This document shows positions 29,565 to 38,641 of a stretch of 64,000 bases of DNA, one piece after another (positions within the stretch are counted from its first letter, which is position 1; the number at the start of each line of letters is the position of its first letter). A program made the position numbers and the translations under genes. Location: NCBI RefSeq assembly GCF_023008585.1, contig NZ_CP095390.1, forward strand, positions 3,038,001 through 3,102,000, given 5' to 3'. The notes beneath the pieces were generated by a model. It saw only the letters and a program-made list of their open reading frames with translations, searched no databases and was not told the DNA's origin. Origin of the DNA: Natribaculum breve. Lineage in GTDB: Archaea; Halobacteriota; Halobacteria; Halobacteriales; Natrialbaceae.

Positions 29565-31913
29565 ATGACAGGAAATACCTCATATCGTGACAAAGGACGT
29601 GCGGTGTTCTTTGCCGCGATGATGGTCCTCTCTGTGGTTGCTGTCACCGCATCCTTCGCGGGTGCGGCGGCTGCTGCCGACGATGGACCAGATGAGACTC
29701 TTGACGCAGACAGTCTCAGCGGACAGGACGTATGGATCGGACAGGAAGTGGAGATCACCAACCTCACCTCGCCTGCAGACCTGATGCAGGACGACGAGGT
29801 CGTTGAGAACCTCCGTGTCGACGAAAACGGAAATGCTACTATCGACACGAGCGACCTCTCCGAAGGTCGATACTACATCGAGGAGGGCCAGGATGACACC
29901 GCAACTGGGTCGTTCTGGGTGAACGAGCACGAGATCGAAACTGAATTCACCGAGAGTTCGACCAACCAGGACACTGTCGACCTCGAGTACGAGGACGTCA
30001 GTGACGAACCTCGCACAGACGACGTCAACGTCACCGTGAGCGGTGAACTCGACGGTGAAGCGCTCAGCGATAGCGATCTCGAAGAGATCTTCGGCGGTAC
30101 GACCGTCGAAGACGAAGACAAAGTCGAGATCACGATCCCGTCGGACACGAACGTTGCTGAAGCAGACTTCAGCGATCAGGACGTCGGTAGCTACAACTTC
30201 ACGGTCGAAGTTGCTGACACGACGGCCGAAGACACGGCCTCGGTCGACGTCACTGACACCGACGCTTCCGTCACGTTCGACGATACCTCCTACGAGGAGA
30301 ACGTCGGTGACGAAGTCGAGATGACCCTCGACCTCCAGAACACCGAACAGGCTGGTGTTGACCTCATCTACGACGGTGAGGTTCTGGGACAGGTCGACGT
30401 CACTGACGCTACCGACGACGATGAAGTGACGCTCGTCCTCAACACCTACGATAAAACGGTCTCCCTTGCAGAGGACGACGAGAGTGGCGCAACCGTTGTC
30501 CCCGACTTCTCCGAAATCGAAGGCGACGAGCCGCTCCCGGCTATCGACTACGAACTCGAAGCGTTCCCGAGCACCGACCGCGACGGTGAGACGGACGCTT
30601 CGCTCCTGATCCTCAACGAGCGGTCGACCGACGACGTCACGACGCACGTCGCCCCGTCGTCTGTCAGCCCCAGCGACGATCTCGACAACATCCTCGAAGA
30701 CGCCACTCAGCGTGACTACGTCGCCCAGGGCGACTACCTGATCACGCAGGTCGAGGCCTCCGGTATCTACGGCTACCTCGATGATGGCAACCTGGAGGAC
30801 CACGGGCTTCAGCTCCACTACGAGCAGTCCGAATCCGGTCCGTTCGATTCGCCCGAGGCATTCAACCTCAGCGACGTTGACTCTGACAACTACGTCATCA
30901 AGGAAGACGCGCAGAACGACACGTTCTACGTGATCTTCGACGTCAACGACATCCAGACCGCTAACATGGGCACTGACGAGGACGAAGACATGACCTCGCA
31001 GTCCTGGAACGTCGAGTTCTCGGTGAACGAGGACAACGACTACATCGAGAATGAGGACGACGTCGAGAGCGTCGACCAGGACTTCGACGTCGAAGAGCCC
31101 TCGGTCGAGATCGAGGGCGACTTCGATGACGACGACCGTCTCCAGGTCTCGAACAGCGCTGAGTCCGAAGTCACCGCTGAGACGAACATCGCACCCGGTA
31201 CGGAAGGCGAATTCGCCGTTCGCTTCCAGACGGAAGTCGAATACGCTGACGCAGTCGTCGACGCCGACGGCATGATCGCCAACGCGTTCGACTTCAGTGA
31301 CCGCGAAGCGGGCGAAGAAATCCGCTACGTCCGCGTGAACGCTGACGGTGCCTCGGACGAAGTCGAAGGCACTGTCGTCCAGGCTGACGAGCAGCCTGCC
31401 GAACCCGAACCTGAGTTCACGGTCGACACGGAGGCTCCCTCCGAGGTCACCGTCAACGAGAGCGCCGAACTCGGCGTGACCCTCGCGAACGACGGCGACG
31501 CTAACGGCACGACCAACCTTACGGTCACCGTCGGCGACGAGACCGTCGACGACACGACGAAGGAAATCGCCGCTGGCGAGGAAACCTCCTTCAGCTACGA
31601 CATCCCGACCGACGAAGCGGGTGACGTCAGCTGGGAAGTCACCGTCGACGACGACTCCGCCTCCGGTACCGTCACTGTCGCCGAGGAAGGCGACGGCGAA
31701 GACGGCACCGACGGTGAAGACGGCGAAGACGGCACCGACGGTGAAGACGGCGAAGACGGCACCGACGGTGAAGACGGCGAAGACGGCACCGACAGCGAAG
31801 ATGGTGGCGACGGCTCCGACGGCGATGCCGAAGGCCAGCCCGGCTTCGGTGTTGCTGTCGCCCTCGTCGCGATGCTCGCTGCCGCCATGCTGGCGCTCCG
31901 CCGCCAGAACTAA
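29565..31913 (+). CDS. Major cell-surface (S-layer) glycoprotein with PGF-CTERM anchor
   Basis: The ATG at 29565 gives 782 residues starting MTGNTSYRDKGRAVFFAAMM. The signal peptide (KGRAVFFAAMMVLSVVAVTA, cleavage near AAAA-ADD, about residue 38) is the halobacterial surface-glycoprotein type. The mature part is very acidic and built of beta-sandwich-like repeats. N-glycosylation sequons include NLT, NAT, NVT, NFT, NLS, NDT, NES and NGT. A late CARDB-like segment (SEVTVNESAELGVTLANDGD) is followed by an Asp/Gly/Glu repeat and the C-terminal GQPGFGVAVALVAMLAAAML plus basic tail, which is the PGF-CTERM signal cut by archaeosortase A and replaced by lipid. It forms the cell wall lattice. Codon choice (GAA, GGT) differs from neighbours, fitting very high expression. 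Confidence 0.93.
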   Translation: MTGNTSYRDKGRAVFFAAMMVLSVVAVTASFAGAAAAADDGPDETLDADSLSGQDVWIGQEVEITNLTSPADLMQDDEVVENLRVDENGNATIDTSDLSEGRYYIEEGQDDTATGSFWVNEHEIETEFTESSTNQDTVDLEYEDVSDEPRTDDVNVTVSGELDGEALSDSDLEEIFGGTTVEDEDKVEITIPSDTNVAEADFSDQDVGSYNFTVEVADTTAEDTASVDVTDTDASVTFDDTSYEENVGDEVEMTLDLQNTEQAGVDLIYDGEVLGQVDVTDATDDDEVTLVLNTYDKTVSLAEDDESGATVVPDFSEIEGDEPLPAIDYELEAFPSTDRDGETDASLLILNERSTDDVTTHVAPSSVSPSDDLDNILEDATQRDYVAQGDYLITQVEASGIYGYLDDGNLEDHGLQLHYEQSESGPFDSPEAFNLSDVDSDNYVIKEDAQNDTFYVIFDVNDIQTANMGTDEDEDMTSQSWNVEFSVNEDNDYIENEDDVESVDQDFDVEEPSVEIEGDFDDDDRLQVSNSAESEVTAETNIAPGTEGEFAVRFQTEVEYADAVVDADGMIANAFDFSDREAGEEIRYVRVNADGASDEVEGTVVQADEQPAEPEPEFTVDTEAPSEVTVNESAELGVTLANDGDANGTTNLTVTVGDETVDDTTKEIAAGEETSFSYDIPTDEAGDVSWEVTVDDDSASGTVTVAEEGDGEDGTDGEDGEDGTDGEDGEDGTDGEDGEDGTDSEDGGDGSDGDAEGQPGFGVAVALVAMLAAAMLALRRQN
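31695..31802 (+). repeat. Four tandem 27-bp repeats in the S-layer gene
   Basis: The unit GGCGAAGACGGCACCGACGG-TGAAGAC is repeated three times exactly and a fourth time with three changes. It encodes GEDGTDGED and makes the flexible acidic stalk before the membrane anchor. Such arrays can change copy number. Confidence 0.9.
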
Positions 31914-31936
31914 GCCGGCACACACTCGCTGAACCA

Positions 31937-31952
31937 CCGGATTTCGATCCGG
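31937..31952 (+). terminator. Hairpin after the S-layer gene
   Basis: CCGGAT-TTCG-ATCCGG is a perfect six-pair stem with a stable TTCG tetraloop, 24 bases after the S-layer stop codon. A short T-rich stretch (ATTCTTTCGG) follows 15-25 bases later. Confidence 0.55.
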
Positions 31953-32119
31953 CCCTTGCGGATTCATTCTTTCGGACGCTACACCCGATAGCGACAGCCC
32001 CGGCGGTCGCTTCTCGAGCGAGTCCGCCGCCTCGAGCACGAGACCCGGCCGACACCGACTCGAGCCTGCGTCACCGACGGCACTCTCGACGTGCGATCGA
32101 CCGCGAAAACAGTATCCGA

Positions 32120-33463
32120 TCAGTCGTCGTCCGCAGCCGCCTCGGCCTCACCCGACGCGCGCTCGAGGTCCTCGAGATAATCGTCGGCGTCGATGGCGGC
32201 TTTCGACCCCATGCCGGCGGCGGTGACGGCCTGCTGGTAGTGGTAGTCGACGACGTCGCCAGCGCCGAAGATGCCGGGGACGTCGGTTTCGGTCTGGCCG
32301 CCGTCGGTGCCGCCTCTCGTCTGGAGGTACCCCTCCGCGTCGGTTTCGACGTCGGTTCCCTCGAGGTACCCCGTGTTCGGGGTGTGGCCGATGGCGAGGA
32401 AGACGGCCCCGACGTCGAAGTCGAACTCGTCGGTTTCGGGGTCCTCGAGGCGGTCGGTGGGGTGGCCCTTCTCGTTGTGGACGAGGGTGACGTGGTCGAC
32501 GCCCTCCTCGGCGGAGCCGTGGATCTCGACGAGTTCGGTGTTTTTCATGATCTCGACGTCGCCGTCCTCGACTTTCTCCTGGACGCGGTCGATCCAGTAG
32601 TCTTCGGCGCGAAACTCCTCGCGGCGGTGGACGAGGTAGACGGTGTCGGCGAACTTGGTGAGGAAGGTCGCCTCCTCCAGGGCGGCGTCGCCGCCGCCGA
32701 CGACGAGCATGTCTTCGTCGCGGAAGAACGCGCCGTCGCAAGTGGCACACGTCGAGACGCCATACCCCATGAGTTGGTCCTCGCCGGGGACGCCGAGCGT
32801 CCGGGCGCTGGCACCCGAGGCGGCGATGACGGCGTCGGCCGTGTAGACGTCGCCGTTGGTCAGCGTGACGCGGAACGGACGCTGGGAGGTGTCGACGTCC
32901 TCGAGGACGCCGTTTTCGATCTCGGCCCCGAACTGCGTGGCCTGGTCTTTCATCCTGTTGACGAGGTCCGGCCCGCTGATGCCGTCGGGAAAGCCCGGGT
33001 AGTTCGCGACGTCGGTCGTCAGCGTGAGCTGGCCGCCGGGTTCGTCGCCCTCGAAGACCAGCGGGTCGTTGTTCGAGCGGGCCGCGTAGATCGCGGCCGT
33101 CAGCCCCGCGATGCCCGTCCCGGCGACGATCAGCCTGCGGTGTTCGACGACGTCGTCCTCGCCACCGTCTGCGATCGCCCTGGCGGGCGTCTCCTCGTCC
33201 AGTCCGAGTCGTTCGTCTAGCGCGCCGGCCTGCTCGAGTGCGGCCGTCTCCTCCCAGCCGCCGATCAACTCGCCGTCGACGAACACCTCGGGGGCGGTCC
33301 GTCGGCCGCCGGCCCGGTCGACCATCTCCGCGAATCGCTCGCGGTCGCCGGTGACGGTGTACTCCTCGTACGCGACGCCCTTCTCGTCGAGGAGGGCCTT
33401 CGCCATGTCACAGTACGGGCAGTACTTCTTGGTGTAGATCTCGACTCGGGGCTGGTCGGTCAT
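32120..33463 (-). CDS. trxB: Glutaredoxin-thioredoxin reductase fusion
   Basis: The 447-residue protein joins two redox domains. Residues 1-80 form a glutaredoxin-like fold with the CPYC active site (TKKYCPYCDMAKALL) and TAPEVFVDGELIGG. After an acidic linker, residues about 105-435 form a thioredoxin reductase with the FAD motif VAGTGIAGLTAAIYAARS, the redox pair in STCATCDGAFF, the NADPH motif VVGGGDAALEEA, and the C-terminal FAD motif GIFGAGDVVDYHYQQAVTAA. A fused design would let the reductase pass electrons directly to its own glutaredoxin domain. Haloarchaea use gamma-glutamylcysteine rather than glutathione, so the natural partner may be that thiol. Confidence 0.94.
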   Translation of the reverse strand: MTDQPRVEIYTKKYCPYCDMAKALLDEKGVAYEEYTVTGDRERFAEMVDRAGGRRTAPEVFVDGELIGGWEETAALEQAGALDERLGLDEETPARAIADGGEDDVVEHRRLIVAGTGIAGLTAAIYAARSNNDPLVFEGDEPGGQLTLTTDVANYPGFPDGISGPDLVNRMKDQATQFGAEIENGVLEDVDTSQRPFRVTLTNGDVYTADAVIAASGASARTLGVPGEDQLMGYGVSTCATCDGAFFRDEDMLVVGGGDAALEEATFLTKFADTVYLVHRREEFRAEDYWIDRVQEKVEDGDVEIMKNTELVEIHGSAEEGVDHVTLVHNEKGHPTDRLEDPETDEFDFDVGAVFLAIGHTPNTGYLEGTDVETDAEGYLQTRGGTDGGQTETDVPGIFGAGDVVDYHYQQAVTAAGMGSKAAIDADDYLEDLERASGEAEAAADDD

Positions 33464-33614
33464 GTGTGTTCGTTACGGAAACGTGGCGTAAACCCCTTGC
33501 GCTCGGTAGCATTGTCCACACCACGTCGCGCCGTCGCTCCCTGCACGCTCGATTCCCTGCCCTCCACCGATCCAGGCCGACGCGCTTAGGGAGCGCCCGC
33601 TCGAGCGTGTACGT

Positions 33615-33899
33615 ATGGCGGCTGACCTCGAGGAAAAGACGAACCGGTACGGACAGTTACTCGCGGAGGCGCTCGAGGCGGCGACGGTGGCACCCCCGGA
33701 GGGGACGCCGATGGCCGAGGCGGCGGCGGAGTGTCGCGAGATGGCGGCCTCGTATCTCGAGGACGGCCGGCACTTCCGCGAGGAAGACGACCTGGTGAAC
33801 GCGCTGGCGGCGTTTTCCTACGGGCACGCGTGGCTCGACGCGGGTGCGCGGGTCGGACTGTTCGACGTTCCGACGGAGGGCCACCTTTTTACCGTCTGA
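33615..33899 (+). CDS. DUF357 family protein
   Basis: The 94-residue helical protein shows the DUF357 pattern: EEKTNRYGQLLAEALEAATV at the N-terminus, then AAECREMAASYLEDGRHFRE and NALAAFSYGHAWLDAGARVG. The fold is a helical hairpin like those that organise small oligomers. The function is unknown, but the family is widespread in archaea. It stands alone between the divergent reductase gene and the second TFB gene. Confidence 0.87.
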   Translation: MAADLEEKTNRYGQLLAEALEAATVAPPEGTPMAEAAAECREMAASYLEDGRHFREEDDLVNALAAFSYGHAWLDAGARVGLFDVPTEGHLFTV

Positions 33900-34013
33900 C
33901 GTCGGCAGTTCGCCTGCGTCGACGAACCGCCGCCGAAAACCCTCACGATCGATGGCTCAATATCCGAAACGTATATAACTGGATATCCGGACAGTTTATT
34001 ACGTAGGCGAAAT

Positions 34014-34021
34014 CTTTATAT
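34014..34021 (+). promoter_or_regulatory. TATA box of the second TFB gene
   Basis: CTTTATAT, with GCGAAAT before it, lies about 97-104 bases upstream of the ATG at 34118, so this transcript should have a leader of about 70 bases. The leader ends in a pyrimidine-rich stretch with CACCCCCCGACCC just before the ATG. Confidence 0.6.
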
Positions 34022-34117
34022 GGCTTTCGGCCTTACTATATGTTAGCTGAGGCGACCGGGTTTCTTCTGGTTCCCCCACCCGGGAGTCCCACGTAACCAC
34101 CCACCCCCCGACCCACC

Positions 34118-35092
34118 ATGACAGATACAACTACCCGAACTTACACTGGCGAGACAGAGACCCAGACGGAGTCGACGCAGCAAGCCGACGAGGAAGAGCG
34201 GTGCCCGGAGTGTGGCGGCCGCCTCGTCTCGGACGCCGAGCACGCCGAGACGGTCTGTGAGGAGTGCGGACTGGTCGTCGAGGAAGACGAGATCGACCGC
34301 GGCCCCGAGTGGCGCGCGTTCGACGCCGCCGAGAAAGACGAGAAGAGCCGTGTCGGCGCACCGACGACGAAGATGATGCACGACCAGGGCCTGTCGACGA
34401 ACATCGGCTGGCAGGACAAAGACGCCTACGGCAAGGCGCTCTCGAGTCGCCAGCGCCAGAAGATGCAGCGCCTTCGCACGTGGAACGAGCGCTTCCGCAC
34501 CCGCGACAGCAAAGAGCGCAACTTAAAGCAGGCGCTGGGCGAGATCGACCGCATGGCCTCGGCGCTCGGTCTCCCCGAGAACGTCCGCGAGACGGCGTCG
34601 GTGATCTACCGCCGTGCCCTCGAGGAGGACCTCCTGCCGGGACGCTCGATCGAGGGCGTCGCCACCGCGTCGCTGTACGCCGCCGCCCGCCAGGCCGGCA
34701 CCCCCCGCAGCCTGGACGAGATCAGCGCCGTCAGCCGCGTCGACCGCATGGAGCTCACCCGGACCTACCGGTACATCGTCCGCCAGCTCGGCCTCGAGGT
34801 CAAGCCCGCCGACCCGGAACACTACGTCCCGCGGTTCGTCAGCGGTCTCGACCTCTCGGACGAGACCGAGCGCATGGCCCGCGAACTGCTCGACTCGGCG
34901 CGATCGGAGGGCGTCCACTCGGGCAAGTCGCCGGTCGGCCTCGCCGCGGCCGCAGTGTACGCTGCTGCCCTGCTGACCAACGAGAAGGTCACCCAGAACG
35001 AGGTCAGCGAGGTCGCCAACATCTCCGAGGTGACCATCCGCAACCGGTACAAGGAACTGCTCGAGGCGTCCGACACGGCGACGCCGGCGTAG
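34118..35092 (+). CDS. tfb: Transcription initiation factor IIB (TFB), second copy
   Basis: The 324-residue protein has a Thr/Glu-rich N-terminus, a zinc ribbon (CPECGGRLVSDAEHA ... CEECGLVVEEDE), the B-reader segment GPEWRAFDAAEKDEKSRVG with DQGLSTNIGWQDKDAYGKAL, and two cyclin repeats. The second cyclin repeat ends TNEKVTQNEVSEVANISEVT with the BRE-contacting helix. It differs from the first TFB (11704) in the reader loop (NIGWQDKDAYGK against [12 protein letters not shown]) and in the N-terminus. Its longer leader suggests different control. Several TFBs allow promoter choice by TFB-TBP combinations. Confidence 0.96.
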   Translation: MTDTTTRTYTGETETQTESTQQADEEERCPECGGRLVSDAEHAETVCEECGLVVEEDEIDRGPEWRAFDAAEKDEKSRVGAPTTKMMHDQGLSTNIGWQDKDAYGKALSSRQRQKMQRLRTWNERFRTRDSKERNLKQALGEIDRMASALGLPENVRETASVIYRRALEEDLLPGRSIEGVATASLYAAARQAGTPRSLDEISAVSRVDRMELTRTYRYIVRQLGLEVKPADPEHYVPRFVSGLDLSDETERMARELLDSARSEGVHSGKSPVGLAAAAVYAAALLTNEKVTQNEVSEVANISEVTIRNRYKELLEASDTATPA

Positions 35093-35231
35093 ATCCCGAT
35101 GCGTTCGACGCCTCTTCTCACTCTCTCGGCGCTGCGATAATCCGACGCCAGCGACGTCGCGAGGAGCCTCCGGGACCGTAGCGGTAGCCCTTGCGACAAA
35201 GCTTTTGACGACGGCTGTGAAAGTAGATCGC

Positions 35232-35411
35232 ATGGAGGAAACGACTGTCCAACTGTTGTGTCCCGAGTGTGCCAAGGAGTGGCAGGTTCCGCCGGGGGAT
35301 CTCCCCAGGCCGTCCGAGATGTTCCACTGCCCGAACTGTCACGCGTCTCGACGGATGTCGGAGTTTACGCGGACGGACCGCGACCTTCGGACGTTGAAAC
35401 AACTCGGCTGA
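35232..35411 (+). CDS. Small zinc-ribbon protein, 59 residues
   Basis: The ATG at 35232 gives MEETTVQLLCPECAKEWQVP and 59 residues. Two CxxC pairs (CPEC and CPNC) in a compact beta-ribbon form a single zinc finger like those of many haloarchaeal mini-proteins. The C-terminus is basic and aromatic (SEFTRTDRDLRTLKQLG). A further ATG nine codons upstream is less likely. It has no clear partner; the function is probably nucleic-acid or protein binding. Confidence 0.8.
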   Translation: MEETTVQLLCPECAKEWQVPPGDLPRPSEMFHCPNCHASRRMSEFTRTDRDLRTLKQLG

Positions 35412-35662
35412 CGTTCGGTTTCTGGCGACTGTCCGTCCTCGTTTTCGTTCGTCGTGACGTACTGATCGATCCGGCGACGCCGTATTTATCGATACGATTT
35501 CACTCAGAATTTGTGGAAAATTTCTCACTGAGTGGATCCAATACGGTATTACCTCCAGACAGCATCGTATTTCTCGTCGCTCGTTCTCCGGTCTCAGTAT
35601 GTTCACGAGGGAAATATCCCGGAAATCGGATACGGGTTGCGTGCTAACGAGACTCAAGATAA

Positions 35663-35670
35663 TAATATAA
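35663..35670 (+). promoter_or_regulatory. TATA element of the UPF0058 gene
   Basis: TAATATAA lies 22-29 bases before the ATG at 35692 (28-35 before the ATG at 35698), as expected for a leaderless transcript. Confidence 0.55.
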
Positions 35671-35691
35671 CCCTGCAGTGGGTAGGATTGC

Positions 35692-35934
35692 ATGGTTATG
35701 AAGAAACAGGAGCTCATCCACCTCCACGGCCTTCTCGCGGAGGTATCGAACCAGTGTGCCGAGTGGGACAACTGTCAGATCGACCTCGAAGAGTACGAGT
35801 CGCTCGGGATTCGACCGACATCGATCCACAAATCGAAAACTGACCACAAGGCCGCTGTTTTTGCACTCGCCGGAGGAATCACCAAACACATGCGCGAAGA
35901 CGAAGCAGAAGCAGTCGCCGCAACTGCCGACTGA
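35692..35934 (+). CDS. UPF0058 family protein
   Basis: The 80-residue protein matches UPF0058: MKKQELIHLHGLLAEVSNQC at the N-terminus and a helical C-terminal half with HKSKTDHKAAVFALAGGITK. Two starts are possible, ATG at 35692 (MVMKKQ) and ATG at 35698 (MKKQ); the second matches the family better, and the TATA spacing fits both. The family is small, helical and restricted to archaea, with no known function. Many haloarchaea have several copies. Confidence 0.88.
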   Translation: MVMKKQELIHLHGLLAEVSNQCAEWDNCQIDLEEYESLGIRPTSIHKSKTDHKAAVFALAGGITKHMREDEAEAVAATAD

Positions 35935-36184
35935 GTAAGACGCCGCATCCTCGAGAACCGACACGCGATACTGGCCAGACTCGTCTCTCCTGTCGTATCT
36001 ACCGGGGTTATCCCGACCTTTATCGACCGTTCGCTCCGGAGAACCGCGAGACCGGCTCGCCGTGGGCGATAAAAACGAAATTACCCGTCGTAACGGTTCC
36101 CGCCAGTCGTGGTATCCATCGGCGGTCGAACTGCCTGGCTCTCGGAACGTCGAACGAACTGCGGAGAACTGCCGGCCGTGGTCG

Positions 36185-36619
36185 CTACTCGAGTAGGTCC
36201 TCGAACTCCGGAAGGACGTCGTCTGACTCCTGGTCGTCCTGTTCGTCTGCAGACTCGGCGTCTTCTTCCTCGGCGTCCTCTTCGTCCTCGAGGACCTCGA
36301 CTTCGAGCACCTCGAGTGGGATGTTCTCGAGGCGCTGGCCGATCTCCTTGCGGGCGATGCGCGAGGCGTGCTCCTCGCGCTCGACGTTGAAGACGGTCAT
36401 CTCGAGTTCGAGCGCGACGAGCGCCTCGTCTGCGGCGATGAACGCGGGTGGCAACTCCTCGCCCGACGGCGAGGTACGCTCGCCCATGTTGATCTCGACG
36501 TAGTTCAGGTCAGGGTTCAACATCTCGCCCGTCTTGGAGATGGCGATGCGGATCGCCTCCTCTTCGGTCTCTACGTCGAACACCGGCACGGCAGCTTCGA
36601 CGACAACCCTGCAGTTCAT
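36185..36619 (-). CDS. DUF555 / UPF0212 family protein
   Basis: The 144-residue protein begins MNCRVVVEAAVPVFDVETEE and continues AIRIAISKTGEMLNPDLNYV, the signature of the archaeal DUF555 (UPF0212) family. The conserved part ends near residue 108 and is followed by a very acidic tail (EDAEEEDAESADEQDDQESD), a common haloarchaeal addition. The function is not known. It stands alone. The 250 bases to its left (35935-36184) hold no gene I can support. Confidence 0.87.
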   Translation of the reverse strand: MNCRVVVEAAVPVFDVETEEEAIRIAISKTGEMLNPDLNYVEINMGERTSPSGEELPPAFIAADEALVALELEMTVFNVEREEHASRIARKEIGQRLENIPLEVLEVEVLEDEEDAEEEDAESADEQDDQESDDVLPEFEDLLE

Positions 36620-36749
36620 ACCTAGATATTGTGTGGCCTACAGTATGAAGGTTCGCCTCGTCTGAGACGAACGACGGTGGTCGCGGTGTCACGCCGTCCG
36701 AACCGCCGGTTCGAAAGGTCCAAGCGTCCCCTCCCGTATCGACGAACCG

Positions 36750-37718
36750 ATGGAGACGGGTGCGATTCAGATCGACGACCTCTCGGGTGGACTCGACCTC
36801 TATGTCACGCTCGAGAGCGGCCAGACGTACCTCTGGCGGCGCAGCGACGGCGAGATGTACACCGGCAGTCGCGATCCCGACGCGTGGTACACGACCGTCG
36901 TCGACGGGACGTTCGCCGGCGACGCAGGCGACGGCTCGTCTACCGCCGAGGTCGTCCGCGTCCGCCAGCGAGACGGGCTCCTCGAGTGGGAGTCGACGAC
37001 CGACGCCGACCGGCTGGTTCGGCGGCTCTTGCGCCTCGGGGACGACCTCGAGGGCGTCGTCGCCGCCGCACCCGAGGACCCGCTGCTCCGGGAGGCCTAC
37101 GACGCCCACCGCGGGCTGCGGCTGGTCGAGGACCCGCCGTTCGGAACGCTGATCTCCTTTATTTGCTCTGCACAGATGCGGGTCGGTCGAATCCACGGGA
37201 TGGTCTCGGCGCTCGCCCGCGAGTACGGCGACCCGGTCGCGTTCGACGGCGAGGTCTACCACGCGTTCCCGACGCCGGCTCAGCTCGCGTCGGCAACCGA
37301 GGAGGGACTTCGCGAGCTGGGGCTTGGCTACCGTGCGCCGTACGTCGTCCGCACGGCCGAGATGGTCGCAAGCGGCGAGGCCCACCCCGGCGACGCGCGC
37401 GACCTCCCCTACGAGGAGGCCCGCGAGTACCTCACGCAGTTCGTCGGCGTCGGCGAGAAGGTCGCCGACTGCGTCTGCCTGTTCTCGCTCGGGTTCGACG
37501 AGGCCGTCCCCCTCGACACCTGGATCAGGACGGCGATCGAGGAGTACTACCCCGACTGCGACCGCGGCGACTACGCCGAGACCTCTCGAGCGATCCGCGA
37601 GCGACTCGGCGTCTCCGCGAGCGACGCGAGCGGAGGCTCGTCGGACACGTCCGACGGCGGCCGGTACGCGGGCTACGCACAGACGTACGTCTTTCACCAC
37701 CTCCGGACGGGCGAATAG
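36750..37718 (+). CDS. ogg: 8-oxoguanine DNA glycosylase (Ogg/AlkA-type HhH-GPD)
   Basis: The 322-residue protein has an N-terminal beta domain (LYVTLESGQTYLWRR) like OGG1 and AlkA. A helical HhH-GPD core follows with FGTLISFICSAQMRVGRIHG, the hairpin QFVGVGEKVADCVCLFSLGF (catalytic Lys) and EAVPLDTWIRTAIEEYY (catalytic Asp). It removes 8-oxoguanine and cleaves the AP site. Length and order match the OGG1 family rather than AlkA. A Ser/Gly/Thr-rich insert near the C-terminus (about residues 285-305) is a halophile-type loop. It is followed by acyP after 86 bases. Confidence 0.92.
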   Translation: METGAIQIDDLSGGLDLYVTLESGQTYLWRRSDGEMYTGSRDPDAWYTTVVDGTFAGDAGDGSSTAEVVRVRQRDGLLEWESTTDADRLVRRLLRLGDDLEGVVAAAPEDPLLREAYDAHRGLRLVEDPPFGTLISFICSAQMRVGRIHGMVSALAREYGDPVAFDGEVYHAFPTPAQLASATEEGLRELGLGYRAPYVVRTAEMVASGEAHPGDARDLPYEEAREYLTQFVGVGEKVADCVCLFSLGFDEAVPLDTWIRTAIEEYYPDCDRGDYAETSRAIRERLGVSASDASGGSSDTSDGGRYAGYAQTYVFHHLRTGE

Positions 37719-37804
37719 CTCCTTGCGTCGCGGTCCGTCGGCCGAGCGGCGCCTCCGTCGATCGATGACCCGGACTTTTGTCGCTCCCGCTCGAGGTCAC
37801 AGAC

Positions 37805-38083
37805 ATGGCAGCGCGAACGCGAGCGCACGTCTTCGTCTCCGGGACGGTACAGGGCGTCTACTACCGCGCGAACACTCGCGACGCGGCCCGCGAGGCGGGC
37901 GTCGACGGCTGGGTGAAGAACCTCGCCGACGGCCGCGTCGAGGCGGTCTTCGAGGGCCCCGAGGACGCCGTCGAGTCGATGGTCGAGTGGTGCCACGAGG
38001 GGAGTCCGGCGGCCGAGGTCGAGGACGTCGAGGTCGAGTACGAATCGCCACAGGGCGAGGACGGCTTCGAGATCAGGCACTGA
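37805..38083 (+). CDS. acyP: Acylphosphatase
   Basis: The ATG at 37805 gives 92 residues starting MAARTRAHVFVSGTVQGVYY. The catalytic Arg is at residue 21 (VQGVYYRANT, with Tyr-Tyr in place of Phe-Phe) and the catalytic Asn at 39 (GWVKNLADGRVEAVFEG). The alpha/beta sandwich length is typical. The enzyme hydrolyses acyl phosphates such as carbamoyl or 1,3-bisphosphoglycerate phosphate. It may be co-transcribed with ogg upstream. Confidence 0.94.
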   Translation: MAARTRAHVFVSGTVQGVYYRANTRDAAREAGVDGWVKNLADGRVEAVFEGPEDAVESMVEWCHEGSPAAEVEDVEVEYESPQGEDGFEIRH

Positions 38084-38155
38084 CCGACCGCGGCCAGCGG
38101 TCCGCCGGGCGATCGAGAACGGTAGCTTCTTTCGGCCGGGGTCGTGAGTGTCAGT

Positions 38156-38596
38156 ATGGTCACCAGACGCCAGGTGCTGGCAGCTGCGGGCGCGGGCGTC
38201 GGGCTCGGCGTCGTGGGCGTCGTCGCCGACGACGCGGTTCACAGCGGGCTCGTCTGGGAGAAGTGGATCCGCGGCCGCCTCGACGGGAACCGACACATCG
38301 TCCACTCCGTCGTCGCCGACAGCAACCAGGGCACGTACATCGCCGAGACGACCGACGAACTCGAGCTCTTCGAGGACACGCAGGGCAGGCGGCCGGTCAT
38401 CTCCGACGACGACCACGCGCGGATCGAGGAGGTGTTCTCGGACGTCGAGTACGGCATCGACGTCTGTACGGACGATCGAATCCGCGACTGTGCGGGCGGT
38501 CGGACGAGTCGAGCGGACTTCAACGCCGTCCAGATCAACGACCAGGCGACAGTCCTCGACCGCGGCAAGCGTATCCACCTCCTCCGCGCGCCGTAA
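38156..38596 (+). CDS. Predicted exported or membrane-anchored protein, unknown
   Basis: The ATG at 38156 gives 146 residues starting MVTRRQVLAAAGAGVGLGVV. The RR pair before a Gly/Ala-rich hydrophobic stretch resembles a Tat signal, without a lipobox. The mature part contains HIVHSVVADSNQGTYIAETT and two Cys (DVCTDD, RDCAGG) that could form a disulphide outside the cell. No family is recognised. Some conserved haloarchaeal proteins have this layout. A start four codons upstream is possible. Confidence 0.7.
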   Translation: MVTRRQVLAAAGAGVGLGVVGVVADDAVHSGLVWEKWIRGRLDGNRHIVHSVVADSNQGTYIAETTDELELFEDTQGRRPVISDDDHARIEEVFSDVEYGIDVCTDDRIRDCAGGRTSRADFNAVQINDQATVLDRGKRIHLLRAP

Positions 38597-38641
38597 CGTC
38601 GTCCCACACGTTTTTTCGCCGCTGCGGGTAAACCGTCGAGT

